In this document: positions 62,927 through 64,000 of the stretch, one piece after another
Numbering within the stretch: the first letter of the stretch is position 1
Layout: every line of letters begins with the position of its first letter
From: Ascidiaceihabitans donghaensis
GTDB taxonomy: Bacteria; Pseudomonadota; Alphaproteobacteria; Rhodobacterales; Rhodobacteraceae
Length of the DNA: 64,000 nt
NCBI RefSeq assembly: GCF_900302465.1
Contig: NZ_OMOR01000001.1
Coordinates: 2,542,001 to 2,606,000, forward strand
Direction: 5' to 3'
Notes under the pieces: model-generated
Database searches by the model: none
Told to the model about the DNA's origin: nothing
Seen by the model: the letters and a program-made list of their open reading frames with translations, nothing else
Program-made: the position numbers and the translations under genes

Positions 62927-64000
62927 CAGTTCGACCCTCCACGACGTAGTTCATTCAATGGCAGGTATGGCACAACCCCGCTGCCACCGCCGCCACCTGT
63001 GTCTTCAAGAATAATCTTGTCCACATCGCCAAGGACTTTTTCCATGGTTTCAAGGTACAAGCGTTTGCGTGTGACCTCGGGGGCGGCTTTGTATTCCTGC
63101 AATACAGCGACAAAACGGCTTGCTTCACCCACAGCGTCGTTGACGACACGGGCGCGGTAGCCTTCAGCGGCTTCCAAAAGCTGCGCGGATTCACCACGCG
63201 CTTCGGCGGTGCGCCGGTTTGCATAAGCATCCGCCTGACGTTCCAGACGGTCGCGTTCCTGTTCCGCGGCCTGAACATCCCGGAACGCGTCCACAACGGA
63301 CACCACGGATGTGTTGCCTGCCACGTCCTGAACCTGAACCGATTGCTCTGGCGGGTCGACTTTTTTGACGTTCACACGCAGCACGTTGATGCCTGTCTTG
63401 CGGTTATCAAGGGTCGTTTGGATCAAAACCTGAACGTTTTGTTCCACCTGACCACGATCACGCGACAGGATTGGCGCCAGTTCGGATTGGGCAATCACTT
63501 CGCGCATTGCGGCCTCGGCAATCGCGACGACCGACGATTCCGGATCGCGCAACGAGAATTTGAAATCTTTAGCGTTCTTGACGTTCCAAACAACTTCAAA
63601 GTCGATGTCGACGATGTTTTCATCCGTTGTCAGCATCAAGCCCTGATTGCCGCCCACGCCGATGGTTTCGGTGCGGTTGGTGGTCACATTGAACACTTCC
63701 GCTTTGACCAGTGGCCAAGGCGCAAAGTTCAGACCCTCTGTGCCGATGGCGGAAAATTCACCCAGAAACAGTTCGATCGACTGCTGTTCTGGACGCACAG
63801 TATAGAAGCTGGACAGCCCCCAAAGAACGACGGCTGCCACAGCGCCAAGGCCAATCGTGCCGCGTGTCAGAGCAGGACCACCGCCGCCACCTGCACCGCG
63901 ACCGCCACCTGAATTGCCACCGCCACGGCCGCCCATCAGGACGCGCAACTGTTCTTGGCCTTTTTTCATCAGCTCATCAATTTCAGGGATTTGCGGCCCC
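62926..64000 (-). CDS. hflK: Protease modulator HflK, 5' end outside the window
   Basis: Partner of HflC at the inner membrane, facing the periplasm around FtsH. At least 357 residues are visible. The frame is open past ATG 63969 to the window edge; the residues before it (GPQIPEIDEL) continue into MKKGQEQLRVLMGG, a known HflK N-terminal pattern, so the real start lies outside. A Gly-rich stretch (GGRGGGNSGGGRGAGGGGG) precedes the helix TIGLGAVAAVVLWGLSSFYTV and the SPFH domain (PEQQSIELFLGEF, ENIVDIDFEVVWNVKNAKDF, VEQNVQVLIQTTLDNRKTGINVLRVNVKKVDPP). The stop overlaps hflC. Confidence 0.96.
   Translation of the reverse strand, partial: GPQIPEIDELMKKGQEQLRVLMGGRGGGNSGGGRGAGGGGGPALTRGTIGLGAVAAVVLWGLSSFYTVRPEQQSIELFLGEFSAIGTEGLNFAPWPLVKAEVFNVTTNRTETIGVGGNQGLMLTTDENIVDIDFEVVWNVKNAKDFKFSLRDPESSVVAIAEAAMREVIAQSELAPILSRDRGQVEQNVQVLIQTTLDNRKTGINVLRVNVKKVDPPEQSVQVQDVAGNTSVVSVVDAFRDVQAAEQERDRLERQADAYANRRTAEARGESAQLLEAAEGYRARVVNDAVGEASRFVAVLQEYKAAPEVTRKRLYLETMEKVLGDVDKIILEDTGGGGGSGVVPYLPLNELRRGGSN

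Overview
The window looks like a chromosomal segment of a Roseobacter-group alphaproteobacterium (Rhodobacterales). This rests on gene content and synteny seen here: a DUF1127 gene followed by CUCCUCCC-loop small RNAs, two Hint-domain proteins (one RTX-rich), a SAM-II riboswitch ahead of metZ, an alphaproteobacterial LexA box (GTTC-N7-GTTC), ftsY next to a DMT permease and yciB, and glyQ-DUF6446-glyS. G+C judged by eye is in the high fifties, with a few AT-richer patches. The genus cannot be named from the sequence alone. Nearly all genes are core metabolism or housekeeping; I see no prophage, insertion sequence, CRISPR array or secretion cluster. Both ends cut genes: a membrane protein on the left and hflK on the right.

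Layout. 1-8 kb: truncated membrane protein, Mrp/ApbC Fe-S carrier, DUF1127 gene with six CUCCUCCC hairpins forming three tandem small RNAs, nitroreductase, SDR-type epimerase, MAPEG protein, tRNA-Gly(GCC), tRNA-Leu(GAG), class-3 lipase, FrnE-like DsbA oxidoreductase and lipB. 8-12 kb: two divergently transcribed Hint proteins. 12-17 kb: ctaD, a membrane gene apparently broken at a C9 tract, a DUF2244 protein, yqeY and carA. 17-27 kb: an MshEN-type domain fused to a processive glycosyltransferase, GntR regulator, HAD nucleotidase, UbiH-like monooxygenase, class V aminotransferase, two Lrp regulators divergent from ilvC, a DMT permease and an orphan PIN-like protein. 27-38 kb: a folB-folP-glmM operon, a SleB-like cell-wall hydrolase, ppdK, and glyQ-DUF6446-glyS with TAATG overlaps. 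38-47 kb: a peptidoglycan-binding protein with a degenerate trypsin-like domain, trkH with an AruI-like ThDP enzyme, a second DUF1127 gene, folE2, metZ behind a SAM-II riboswitch and terminator, and an alpha/beta hydrolase. 47-64 kb: yciB, DMT permease, ftsY, lytic transglycosylase, a NuoE-NuoF fusion, alkB, xseA, purD, an FG-GAP protein with a 2Fe-2S ferredoxin, a LexA-boxed dnaE2 remnant, a lipoprotein, a DegP-type protease, DUF2065, hflC and hflK.

Themes. Envelope quality control and stress genes recur (degP, hflKC, DUF2065, the CcsR-like RNAs, SleB-like hydrolase, lytic transglycosylase). One-carbon, folate and methionine genes recur (folE2, folB, folP, metZ with its SAM switch, glycyl-tRNA synthetase). 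The best second-look items are the CcsR array, the LexA box beside a dnaE2 tail, the SAM-II switch with an extra stem-loop, a protease-like domain lacking all three catalytic residues, a poly-C frameshift, and two families of short dispersed intergenic repeats. I did not find a convincing wholly new multigene system.
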